The notes beneath the pieces are model-generated. The model made no database searches. It saw nothing but the letters and a program-made list of their open reading frames with translations, and had not been told where the DNA came from. Position numbers and translations under genes: made by a program. This document shows, one piece after another, positions 26,671 to 34,960 of a stretch of 64,000 nucleotides of DNA. Location of the stretch: NCBI GenBank assembly GCA_965204245.1, contig CBDBED010000012.1:1-64000 (forward strand), in the 5' to 3' direction. Source of the DNA: JAAXIE01 sp965204245 (GTDB taxonomy: Bacteria > Chloroflexota > Dehalococcoidia > Lucifugimonadales > JAAXIE01). The number at the start of each line of letters is the position of its first letter. The stretch's first letter is position 1.

Positions 26671-27474
26671 ATGGCAGGACATTCCGTAACCGTAGGTCAC
26701 GTGGAACTCGTTTCAGTAAGCGACGGGTTCCCGGTGCGGTCGCCAATGATGCCCTTCCCAGATACAACTATCGAGCAGTGGCGCGAGTTCCCTGGGTTGG
26801 TGGACGACAACGACCAAGTGAGTTCGCGGTATGGTTCCTTAGTGGTGCGTTCAGGTGGCAAGTTGATTCTCATCGACACCGGGCTCCAAGCCCCTGACGG
26901 CATCCTGCTGGAGGACATGAAGAGCAAAGGCGTCAACCGGGAAGAGGTTGACTTGGTGGTGTTTACCCACCTGCATCCCGACCATGTGGGCTGGAATCTG
27001 ATAGACGGCAAACCCACCTTCCCCAAGGCGCGTTATATGGTACCCCAGCAGGACTGGGACTATTGGACCGACCCTATCGTGATGCAGAATGCAGCGCACA
27101 TCGGCAGCCAAGTGCTCCCGCTTCAGGACCTGGACATACTGGACCTCATCCCCGAGGACGAATACCAGATTACCGATGAGTTGACCACTGTACATACTCC
27201 GGGCCACACACCGGGCCATATCTCCATAATCGTGTCTTCAGCCGGTCAACATGCCTATATCCTGGGCGACGTGGCCCACAACCTTGCCCAAGCCCACTAC
27301 ACCGACTGGAGTCCCATCTTCGACGTTGACCCGGAGCTGGCCCGCGCTACCCGTCATATAGTCCTGGATATGCTTGAGGCTGAAGGCACACTGGTATCGG
27401 CAGGTCACTTCCCCGACCCCGGTTTCGGGCGTTTCGTACGCACAGGCAGCCGTCGCCAGTGGCAGGGAATTTAG
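26671..27474 (+). CDS. MBL-fold metallo-hydrolase, first of a tandem pair
   Basis: A metallo-beta-lactamase-fold hydrolase of 267 residues. The ATG at 26671 (MAGHSVTVG) is preceded by AGGAGAG; the longer frame from 26599 is not supported. Metal motif THLHPDHVGWN near residue 98 has the HxHxDH pattern; GHTPGHISIIV near 178 provides the next His, LGDVAHNLAQAHY near 200 the Asp, and SAGHFPDPGFGRF near 248 the last His. The set resembles AHL-lactonase/glyoxalase II-type hydrolases of the general group; the substrate is unknown. The downstream paralogue (27544) begins 69 bp later, probably in one operon. Confidence 0.9.
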   Translation: MAGHSVTVGHVELVSVSDGFPVRSPMMPFPDTTIEQWREFPGLVDDNDQVSSRYGSLVVRSGGKLILIDTGLQAPDGILLEDMKSKGVNREEVDLVVFTHLHPDHVGWNLIDGKPTFPKARYMVPQQDWDYWTDPIVMQNAAHIGSQVLPLQDLDILDLIPEDEYQITDELTTVHTPGHTPGHISIIVSSAGQHAYILGDVAHNLAQAHYTDWSPIFDVDPELARATRHIVLDMLEAEGTLVSAGHFPDPGFGRFVRTGSRRQWQGI

Positions 27475-27543
27475 AGACCACAAATGGTGGCAGGCCTATC
27501 CAACACCGATGTAGCTCCCGCGTCAGACTTGGAGGTGGACTGA

Positions 27544-28344
27544 ATGGCAGGACATTCCGTGACCGTAGGCAATGTAGAACTGGTGTCGGTGTACGATGGC
27601 TACCAAGTACGCCATGCCCAAATGCCCTTTCCCGACACTACTGTGGAGCAGTGGAGAGAATTCCCCGGTGCTCTGAATGATAACGACGAGATCAATTTCA
27701 GATTCGGCTCCCTAGTTGTGATGTCCGGAGGCAAGACAGTTTTGGTCGACACCGGGATGCACGGGACCGATGCTGTGTTGTTAGACGATATGCAGCGCAA
27801 GGGTATCGACCGGAACGATATCGAACTCGTGGTCATCACTCACATACATCCCGACCATGTGGGATGGAACTTGGTTGATGGAAAACCCACCTTCCCCAAT
27901 GCTCGATACCTGATTCCCAGAAAGGACTGGGACTACTGGACCGACCCCATCGTGATGCAGAACGCCCAACATGTTCAGGATCAGGTGTTGCCCTTGGAGG
28001 ACTTGAAAGTGCTTGATCTTATCGACGACGAGTACAAGGTCACTGACGAATTGACCACGATACCCACACCCGGCCACACACCGGGACACATCTCCATCGT
28101 CGTTTCCTCGTCGGGGGAGCGCGCATTCATTCTTGGCGACGTCGCGCACCACATCGCACAAGCCCACTACACCAACTGGTGTCCCATATTCGATTCCGAC
28201 GCAGATATGGCCCGGGCCACGCGTCATAGAGTTCTGGACATGCTGGAGTCAGAAGGCACTTTGGTATCGGCAGGGCACTTCCCGGATCCCGGGTTCGGGC
28301 GTTTCGTCCGAGTCGCTGGCCGCAGGCAGTGGCAGGGGATTTAG
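27544..28344 (+). CDS. MBL-fold metallo-hydrolase, second of a tandem pair
   Basis: A close paralogue of the preceding gene, 266 residues, colinear along its whole length with the same MAGHSVTVG start and GGAGGTGGACTG ribosome site. The metal motif THIHPDHVGWN, GHTPGHISIVV, LGDVAHHIAQAHY and SAGHFPDPGFGRF are all conserved, so both copies are likely active. Differences cluster in the substrate-side segments (residues about 15-65). Its stop codon overlaps the stop of the opposing GH15 gene by two bases, so transcription converges with no room for a separate terminator. A recent-to-intermediate duplication is the likely origin. Confidence 0.9.
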   Translation: MAGHSVTVGNVELVSVYDGYQVRHAQMPFPDTTVEQWREFPGALNDNDEINFRFGSLVVMSGGKTVLVDTGMHGTDAVLLDDMQRKGIDRNDIELVVITHIHPDHVGWNLVDGKPTFPNARYLIPRKDWDYWTDPIVMQNAQHVQDQVLPLEDLKVLDLIDDEYKVTDELTTIPTPGHTPGHISIVVSSSGERAFILGDVAHHIAQAHYTNWCPIFDSDADMARATRHRVLDMLESEGTLVSAGHFPDPGFGRFVRVAGRRQWQGI

Positions 28345-30179
28345 CGCAAGCGACGAGTGCGCCTTGTGGGAGTGTCCGCGATATAACCTGACAGGTTCAA
28401 TGCGGTATGGATCATGCCGATATGGGAGTAGGCCTGCGGGAAATTCCCCACTGGGCGATGATAGTCCGTGTCGAACATCTCAGCCAAAAGCCCTAGGTGG
28501 TTGGTCTGTGTGGTGATCATCTCATGGAAATAGTCGAACCCACGGTCATGCTGGTCGGTATACAGCAGGTTGCCGATGAGCCAGAAGCTCAGCAGTGTGA
28601 AGGCACCTTCCCGCTGACCTTCTAGACCGTCGTCGGTCTCTTCAGGAAGATAGCGCCAAACTAGCGGTCCTTCACAGAGTTCCCGCTCGATAGCATCCGA
28701 GTTCAAACGCAATCGTGCGTCCTCTCGCGGCAGCAAGCCTAAGAATGGGATAACCAGGTTCGAGGCGTCCAAAGCTTCATTTCCATAACGCTGCCGGAAG
28801 GCTTGTTTCTCGGTGCTCCAGCCTTGGTCCAGTATTTCAGCCTTGATGACTTCGGCCATTTGCGCCCAGCGACGCGCATTGCGGCGGTCCTTTCGACCTC
28901 GAGCAATCTGGGCTGCGCGCTCAAGACCTACCCAGCACATCACCTTGGAATAGACGAAGTGCTGCTGTTTGCCCCGGACCTCCCAAACCCCACGGTCGCG
29001 TCTCCGCCAGTTTCCCATGATGACCTCGGCCAGATAGCGCACCAACTCCCACGAATCTTCCGTTATTTGCCCCTCCAGCAGAAAAAGGGAGTGTATACAG
29101 AGAATCACCTCTCCAAACACATCCATCTGGATATGGCGGGCTGCGTCATTGCCGATACGTACGGGGCGCGAGTCTTCGTACCCCCTTAGGTGGTCTAAGG
29201 TAGATTCCTTCAGTGTTGAGTTGGGGCTGATACCGTATAGAATCCGCGTCCTGCGTTTGTGCAGTTCGCACTCATGCAGCAACCAACGCATGTACCGGTC
29301 GGCTCCATAGACATCACCGAGCCGATACAGAATATCCACAGTGAAAGCCGAGTCCCGTAGCCACGAATAGCGGTAGTCCCAGTTACGCGAGCCTCCAATG
29401 GTCTCAGGAAGGCTGGTGGTGGGAGCAGCGACGACGGCCCCGGTGTTGCGGTACATCATCAAGTGCAGCACTAGAAAGGAGCGTACTACCGAGTCACGCC
29501 ACAAGCCCTCATAGTTCATACGCGCCACCAGCCCCTGCCAATAGCGTCGTGTGTAGTCCAGCTTCTCCGCAGTCCGCATCCGGGACACGCTGCCCGGCCT
29601 GCCACTCCCGTAAGCCAAGACGAAGGTCTCTGTCTGGCCCTGCCTCAGGGTAAACTCACAGACAACACCCCGCTCATCGCAAGGAAGAGGAATGGTGGCC
29701 AGCAGAGCTTGTGTTTGCCGACCGCCGCGCGCCTCGACAGCGCCACCACCGGAACGGCTTTTCATGATTCGAAACGTAGGCGTCACTCGTGCATAGTCGT
29801 GCCGGGGCTGGAAATCCAGACGCATGTCCACCTGACCCGATAGGCAGGTGACGATGCGATGTATCTCGTGGAGGGCGTTAGGCGGTGTCTCGGGGTTATT
29901 GTCATCATCGTCGGCAGCTGGCATGAAGTCAGTGACGGAGACCACACCGTTCCTGTTGACGAAGGTAGTCACAAGCACGTTACTGTCATGTTGGTATTCC
30001 TGATGGGTCGTGAAAGGGTTCACCGGGTTGATGCGGAAGTGCCCACCCACATCAGGATCAAGGATAGCCGCGAAAACACTAGGGGAATCGAAGCGAGGGA
30101 AGCAACACCAGTCAATCGAGCCGTCGTGCCCGACTAGCGCCGCTGAGGACATGTCGCCTATCAGTCCGTAGTTATACAA
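28341..30179 (-). CDS. Glycoside hydrolase family 15 (glucoamylase/trehalase-like)
   Basis: A 612-residue GH15 protein, the family of bacterial glucoamylases and trehalases that hydrolyse alpha-glucosidic bonds from chain ends or trehalose. The TTG start gives MYNYGLIGDMSSAALVGHDGSIDWCCFPRFDSPSVFAAILD, a typical GH15 opening; no strong ribosome site is visible, so start is less certain. The N-terminal beta-sandwich spans about 1-230; the (alpha/alpha)6 barrel follows, with GGSRNWDYRYSWLRDSAFTVDILYRLG near 258-285 as the family signature. QKHF-type MCWVGLERAAQIA near 415 marks the barrel. No signal peptide, so it is probably cytoplasmic. Nothing in the neighbourhood indicates the substrate. 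Confidence 0.9.
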   Translation of the reverse strand: MYNYGLIGDMSSAALVGHDGSIDWCCFPRFDSPSVFAAILDPDVGGHFRINPVNPFTTHQEYQHDSNVLVTTFVNRNGVVSVTDFMPAADDDDNNPETPPNALHEIHRIVTCLSGQVDMRLDFQPRHDYARVTPTFRIMKSRSGGGAVEARGGRQTQALLATIPLPCDERGVVCEFTLRQGQTETFVLAYGSGRPGSVSRMRTAEKLDYTRRYWQGLVARMNYEGLWRDSVVRSFLVLHLMMYRNTGAVVAAPTTSLPETIGGSRNWDYRYSWLRDSAFTVDILYRLGDVYGADRYMRWLLHECELHKRRTRILYGISPNSTLKESTLDHLRGYEDSRPVRIGNDAARHIQMDVFGEVILCIHSLFLLEGQITEDSWELVRYLAEVIMGNWRRRDRGVWEVRGKQQHFVYSKVMCWVGLERAAQIARGRKDRRNARRWAQMAEVIKAEILDQGWSTEKQAFRQRYGNEALDASNLVIPFLGLLPREDARLRLNSDAIERELCEGPLVWRYLPEETDDGLEGQREGAFTLLSFWLIGNLLYTDQHDRGFDYFHEMITTQTNHLGLLAEMFDTDYHRPVGNFPQAYSHIGMIHTALNLSGYIADTPTRRTRRLR

Positions 30180-30597
30180 ATCGCGAGGGGACCGTAGGGT
30201 GATGAGGCGAGCTTATCAGTTGAGGCGCTAAGCAACAATGGGATTTGGATGCAAGTGCCAGCCACAATAGCGGTCGGAACCTATAAGAGCGGTGGGTATC
30301 CCTATGGGGACAACCCCGAAAAACAGAGACTGACCGGAGCTAGGCGGCTGGACCTCGGGGCTAGACCCTCATGTAGCGACGTACGTGCCTGCGTTGAGGC
30401 CACCAAGGAGTCACGGGCAAAAAGGACCCAATAATGCAGGACGCTGCGCCCACGACCACGAGTTGATACTCTTTGCGCGGCTAAGCTGGATGGCATCACC
30501 AACCTTGCTGGCTTCTCGTGGTACGCGGCACCCACCGGTGGGTATACTATTCTTGCCGGTGCCTGCAACCGTTCCGCCCTCGCATGGGAGAGATGAT
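30180..30597. other. Intergenic region between divergent GH15 and S9 peptidase genes
   Basis: The 418 bases hold the promoters of two divergent genes. Several short frames exist, but none has a ribosome site plus family-like composition. I see no repeat, tRNA or hairpin of note. Confidence 0.4.
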
Positions 30598-32550
30598 ATG
30601 CCAAGCCCCATTGGGCCTGATGTGGTCTACAAGATGAAGAGTGTGGGAGACCCAGCTTTGTCTGCCGACGGGTCGCGGTTGGCCTATACCCTGTCGTGGG
30701 TGGACGCGCAGAAGATGGAAGGCCGGTCACGGATCATGCTCTTGGACATAGAGTCCGGGCAGACTGTGGAGTTCACGCAGGGGCAGAGGGACGGCGCGCC
30801 CAAGTTCTCGCCCGACGGCCAGACTTTGGGGTTCCTCCGGCCCGACGAGAAGAACAAGAGGCAAGTGTGGCTAATGGGCGCACGGGGAGGGGAGGGGAGG
30901 CAGCTTATGTCACTTGCGGGTGGCGTGTCAGATTTCGCATGGTCTCCAGATGGCGCACGGCTGCTGGTCTGCTCAGATGTTCCCGAGGAGCCTCTAGAGG
31001 GCGATGGCCTCCCAGAGTCGACCCCTCGGGTCACCGAAATCCACCGCATCCGATACCGCTACGACACCCTAGGATGGCGCGGCGATGCCCACTTCCACCT
31101 GTTCACCGTGAATGTAGCGGATGGAGAGAGCAGTCAGCTTACCGACGGCGACTGGGACGACTACGCCGGGGCGTGGTCTCCGGACAGCTCGCGGGTGGCT
31201 TTCATATCTGGCCGGCGGGACGACCGGGACATCCACGCCCTGACCGAGGCGTACGTGGTGCCCGCCAATGGCGGCGAGTCGGAGCTATGGTCGGAGGGCT
31301 TGTACGGAGTCGGAGCGTTGGCTTGGTCGCCGGAAGGGGACAGGCTCTTGGTTGCGGCCACGGATGCCCCCACGGGCTTGGTGTCATGGCAGTCCTGGTT
31401 GTATGTCATCCAGCCCAGCCACAACCCGCAGCGCATTACTGATGATTCCATCAAGCCTTTCGTTAGCTTCCCTCCCATGAATCCCGGCCCGTCGATGCGT
31501 TGGCAGAATGACGGCCGCATCCTGTTTTTGGGAGAACGGCGTGGGGAGTCATACCTCTTCGAGGCGCATGTGGGAGAAGTTGGATTCCACGAGGTTCACG
31601 GCGGCTCACGTCAGACCTCAGGACTGGCCTTGGACCGGGAGGCGCACCGCGCCGTGGAGTTATCGGCGACGCCGGCCTCTCCCGCAGACCTATCGCTGCT
31701 GGAGCTGGACACCGGGGCGAGCAAGCAGATTACCGACGTCAATGCCGAGTACTTGGCTGAGTGTCCACCGGCGACGATGGAGAAGTTCACCTTTGAGCGG
31801 GGAGGGTTCGTCATCGAGTCGCGGTTGTGGTTCCCGCCCGACTTCGACCCGTCGCGGCAGTACCCGCTAGTAGTCGACATCCACGGCGGCCCCAACGGGG
31901 CGTTTTACGACGCCTTCTCTACAGGGCAGCAGGTGCTGGCCACCGCAGCCTGCTTGGTGCTGGCAGTGAATCCCCGGGGCTCCTCCACCTACGGCGACGA
32001 GTTTATGAGAGCGGTGCTGGAGGACTGGGGAGGCGAGGACTATTTGGACCTGATGGCTGCGGTGGACTTGGTGTCGGAGCGTCCTTACGTGGACTCAGCC
32101 CGGCTAGGCGTCCACGGCTACAGCTACGGAGGGTTCATGACCTGTTGGGCCCTGGGCCACACTGACCGGTTCGTGGCCGGGGTGGTGGGCGCGCCCTGCA
32201 CCAATTTGTACAGCATGTACGGCACGTCCGACATCGGAGCCAGCTTCGGCGAGGTCCAGTGGGGCGGTACGGTGGCCGACGCCGCCCAAGCGTTGCTCTT
32301 CCGCTCGCCTATCACCTACGCGGCCAACGTTACCGCGCCAGTGCTGCTGCTACACGGAGAGTCGGACTACCGCTGCCCCATATCCCAGAGCGAGGAGTAT
32401 TACACGCTGCTGAAGCGGCTAGGCAAGGAGGCGGAGTTCGTGCGGTTCCCAGGCTCGGCCCACTCCTTCACCCGGCTTGGGCACCCCAAGATGCGGGAGG
32501 AGTACTTTGCCCGCACGCTGGGTTGGTTCCAGAAGCACCTGTTCAAGTAA
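30598..32550 (+). CDS. S9 family serine peptidase (acylaminoacyl/prolyl oligopeptidase-like)
   Basis: A 650-residue cytosolic oligopeptidase. The ATG at 30598 has GGGAGAGATG upstream; the frame to 30385 is rejected as it is low-quality sequence. The N-terminal half forms a beta-propeller with WSPDGARLLV, FSPDGQTLGFLR and WSPDSSRVAFISGRRD repeats. The C-terminal alpha/beta-hydrolase domain has VDIHGGPNGAFYDAF (oxyanion region), GVHGYSYGGFM with catalytic Ser near 508, LLHGESDYRCP with Asp near 588, and FPGSAHSFTRLGHP with His near 624. All triad members are present. No signal peptide. It is a single gene; the function is general peptide breakdown. Confidence 0.92.
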   Translation: MPSPIGPDVVYKMKSVGDPALSADGSRLAYTLSWVDAQKMEGRSRIMLLDIESGQTVEFTQGQRDGAPKFSPDGQTLGFLRPDEKNKRQVWLMGARGGEGRQLMSLAGGVSDFAWSPDGARLLVCSDVPEEPLEGDGLPESTPRVTEIHRIRYRYDTLGWRGDAHFHLFTVNVADGESSQLTDGDWDDYAGAWSPDSSRVAFISGRRDDRDIHALTEAYVVPANGGESELWSEGLYGVGALAWSPEGDRLLVAATDAPTGLVSWQSWLYVIQPSHNPQRITDDSIKPFVSFPPMNPGPSMRWQNDGRILFLGERRGESYLFEAHVGEVGFHEVHGGSRQTSGLALDREAHRAVELSATPASPADLSLLELDTGASKQITDVNAEYLAECPPATMEKFTFERGGFVIESRLWFPPDFDPSRQYPLVVDIHGGPNGAFYDAFSTGQQVLATAACLVLAVNPRGSSTYGDEFMRAVLEDWGGEDYLDLMAAVDLVSERPYVDSARLGVHGYSYGGFMTCWALGHTDRFVAGVVGAPCTNLYSMYGTSDIGASFGEVQWGGTVADAAQALLFRSPITYAANVTAPVLLLHGESDYRCPISQSEEYYTLLKRLGKEAEFVRFPGSAHSFTRLGHPKMREEYFARTLGWFQKHLFK

Positions 32551-32938
32551 GCGGAACCTCCCTCACCTTGGGGTACCATTTCTTCCCCAGTAACAGCATA
32601 GATGCGCTTCTTTACCATTGGCCCACCCGACTGGACGATTATCAAGAAACCTTCATGGTCACGTTCCTGATTCGCTCTAAGGAGCAGGGGGCGAAACGTT
32701 GGGTTGGAAGAGTCCCCGTCGGAAGGAGCGGGCCGCCATGATAGAATGCGACAGCTTCAGCCTTGGCTTGGTCGTCGCTGGGCCGTGCTTTTGCCGCTCA
32801 CCGTTCTGGTTGCAATGTCGCCCCCCGACGGGAACGGGCCCTTTGGCGAAGGGATACTGTCCATCAAGACCGCGAGTGAGAGTACGAGCGGGTCATTCCT
32901 GGGCAGACCGGGGATGAGAGAACATATGAGGTGATTGA
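32551..32938. other. Intergenic region, possible tiny membrane peptide
   Basis: 388 bases between the peptidase and aldehyde dehydrogenase genes. A frame from ATG 32746 would give a 62-residue peptide (MRQLQPWLGRRWAVLLPLTV...) with one hydrophobic stretch, but there is no convincing ribosome site and the C-terminal part is low-complexity. It is more likely spurious. The aldehyde dehydrogenase uses AGGTGATTGA as its ribosome site at the end of this region. Confidence 0.3.
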
Positions 32939-34420
32939 ATGACCGCATACAGGAACTACATCGGCGGACAATGGGTAGAGACGGTCTCGGGACGCACCTA
33001 CCCTGTCTACAACCCTGCCCACAAGGACCAGCTTGTAGGGGAGTTCCAGACGTCCAACGCCGAAGACGCTGGGCGGGCAGTTTCGGCGGCCCGCGAGGCA
33101 TTAGTTGGCTGGGCTGAGACCCCTGCTCCGGGCCGGGCGGCGCTGCTGTTCAAGGCGCTGGAGATCATGGGACGACGGGCTGAGGAAATCGCCACGGCCA
33201 TCACCACGGAGGAGGGGAAGCCGATCGCCGATGCACGGGGCGAGGTACGCCGGGCGATGAACATCATGGAATACTCGGCGGGCGAAGGACGCCGGATGTT
33301 CGGGTACACCACGCCGTCGGAGTTGCCGAACACAGTGGCCTATACCATGAAGCGCCCGCTGGGAGTGGTGGGAATCATCACCCCTTGGAACTTCCCCGTG
33401 GCGATCCCGGTGTGGAAGATGGCCCCGGCACTAATCTGCGGCAACGCATTGGTGTTCAAGCCGGCTTCGTCGACCCCCCTGTGCGCGGTCAAGCTGGCCG
33501 AGGTGTTCGAGGAGGCGGGGCTGCCGCCTGGGGTGCTGAACCTCGTGACCGGTCCCGGGGGGCAGGTGGGCAACGCCCTCGTTGAGGACACGCGGGTAAA
33601 CGGGATTTCGTTTACCGGCTCGACGGAGATCGGCACTGATCTGTATGCCAACGGGGCGAGGCGTCTCAAGAAGGTCCAGGCGGAGATGGGCGGCAAGAAT
33701 GCCGTCATCGTGCTGGAGGACGCCGACATGGACAAGGCTCTGGGCGGCATCGTGCAAGGAGCTTTCGGTTCCACAGGCCAGCGCTGCACCGCCACCAGCC
33801 GGGTGATCGTGGAGAACTCGGTGTACGACGAGTTCATGGACGGGCTGCTACGGCGCACCGCCGGCCTGCGTGTCGGCGACGGCATCGACCCGGAGGTAGA
33901 CGTCTCGCCCCTGTGCGGCCCAGGCCAATACGAGAAGGTTCAGGAGTACATCGGTGTGGGCACGGAGGAGGGCGCCCACCTTGCCTTCGGCGGGCATGCG
34001 TTGACCGGCGGCGAATACGACGACGGCTACTACGTGGAGCCCACTGTTTTCACCGACGTTTCGCCGGACATGCGGATCGCGAAGGAGGAGATCTTCGGCC
34101 CGGTTCTGACAGTGTTCAGGGCCAGGGATCTGAAGGACGCCATCGATATTTCCAACAGCGTTGAGTTCGGCCTGTCCTCGTCGGTATACACCCGGGACAT
34201 CAGCCGGGCCTTCGAGTACATCAACACCGTCGAGACCGGCATGGTGCACGTGAACGCGCCAACGCTGGGCGGCGAGGTGCATCTGCCCTTCGGCGGGCTG
34301 AAGTCGTCGGGCGTGGGACAGCGAGAACAGGGCACCGAGGCCTTCGATTTCTTCACCGAGACCATTACCGTTTACATTGATCATGGCGAGGCCGCGAGGC
34401 AGCAGGCGCGCTTCATCTGA
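32939..34420 (+). CDS. NAD(P)-dependent aldehyde dehydrogenase (ketoglutarate-semialdehyde type likely)
   Basis: A 493-residue aldehyde dehydrogenase oxidising an aldehyde to a carboxylate. AGGTGATTGA leads into the ATG. Visible: IITPWNFPVAIPVWKMAPAL near 145-165 (cofactor pocket), FTGSTEIGTDLY near 222, QAEMGGKNAVIVLEDAD near 243 with catalytic Glu, GSTGQRCTATSRVIVE near 278 with catalytic Cys, and KEEIFGPVLTVFRA near 382. The spacing and GQRCTATS motif resemble alpha-ketoglutaric semialdehyde (2,5-dioxovalerate) dehydrogenases that close sugar-acid pathways, which would fit the enolase-superfamily gene nearby; this link is inference. Length is normal. No neighbour on the same strand. Confidence 0.9.
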   Translation: MTAYRNYIGGQWVETVSGRTYPVYNPAHKDQLVGEFQTSNAEDAGRAVSAAREALVGWAETPAPGRAALLFKALEIMGRRAEEIATAITTEEGKPIADARGEVRRAMNIMEYSAGEGRRMFGYTTPSELPNTVAYTMKRPLGVVGIITPWNFPVAIPVWKMAPALICGNALVFKPASSTPLCAVKLAEVFEEAGLPPGVLNLVTGPGGQVGNALVEDTRVNGISFTGSTEIGTDLYANGARRLKKVQAEMGGKNAVIVLEDADMDKALGGIVQGAFGSTGQRCTATSRVIVENSVYDEFMDGLLRRTAGLRVGDGIDPEVDVSPLCGPGQYEKVQEYIGVGTEEGAHLAFGGHALTGGEYDDGYYVEPTVFTDVSPDMRIAKEEIFGPVLTVFRARDLKDAIDISNSVEFGLSSSVYTRDISRAFEYINTVETGMVHVNAPTLGGEVHLPFGGLKSSGVGQREQGTEAFDFFTETITVYIDHGEAARQQARFI

Positions 34421-34960
34421 GGTCGTGGCACGCACAACGCACTAGGAGCCTACATCCAAACTGCAATCCCTGGAGAGGCAACCTGCGTCTAAGCGAGTGC
34501 TGCGGAGGCTTCCCTGCGAGCCAGTCCCTAGTTTCGGGCCCATAGGGCATTCCACTCGAGGCGGCCGGGTACGTGTGCAACCTCACGATCGAAACATCGG
34601 CCGGGACTGATGCCGCCACGCTGGATGTGACGGTCACCAATCTGGTCGACGGCTTTCGGGTGCGGGGCTTGAGCCGGGAAGCGTGTCCGCCTCCCACTCA
34701 ATGTCCGGGGGTGGGAAGGTCGTGGCCGCCCCGATTAGGGATTCACTACTTCCTTCATCTGCAGTGCCTTCAACTGGTTGTTGGGTCGCCTCGCGGCTCT
34801 CGTCGTTGAGGGCTTGCTGTACGGACTTCTCGACAATCTCCGATCAATCTCGCCCCCTGGCAGGCGATGCCGAGACTAAGGACCTGGACCAAAGAGGCTA
34901 TGACGCTCAGCAGGAATTGTCGGACCCCTCATTCTTTCTCCTCTAACCTTGACGCGCGCG
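34421..34960. other. Intergenic region with a possible relic of a surface protein
   Basis: 540 bases with no intact gene. The plus-strand frame from about 34567 to 34665 translates as YVCNLTIETSAGTDAATLDV TVTNLVDG in two adjoining parts, which resembles the terminal beta-strands of a cadherin- or Ig-like domain (TVTNLVDG is typical), but it then runs into unrelated sequence. It is most simply a remnant. The rest shows no feature. Confidence 0.3.

Noticed and set aside
32704..32934. Small membrane peptide before the aldehyde dehydrogenase gene
   Set aside because: One hydrophobic stretch, but no clear ribosome site and no conserved-looking tail; kept only as a note in the intergenic entry.
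34573..34809. Short plus-strand gene with TVTNLVDG motif
   Set aside because: Only about 30 residues look like a beta-domain; the rest is unrelated, so it is treated as a relic, not a gene.
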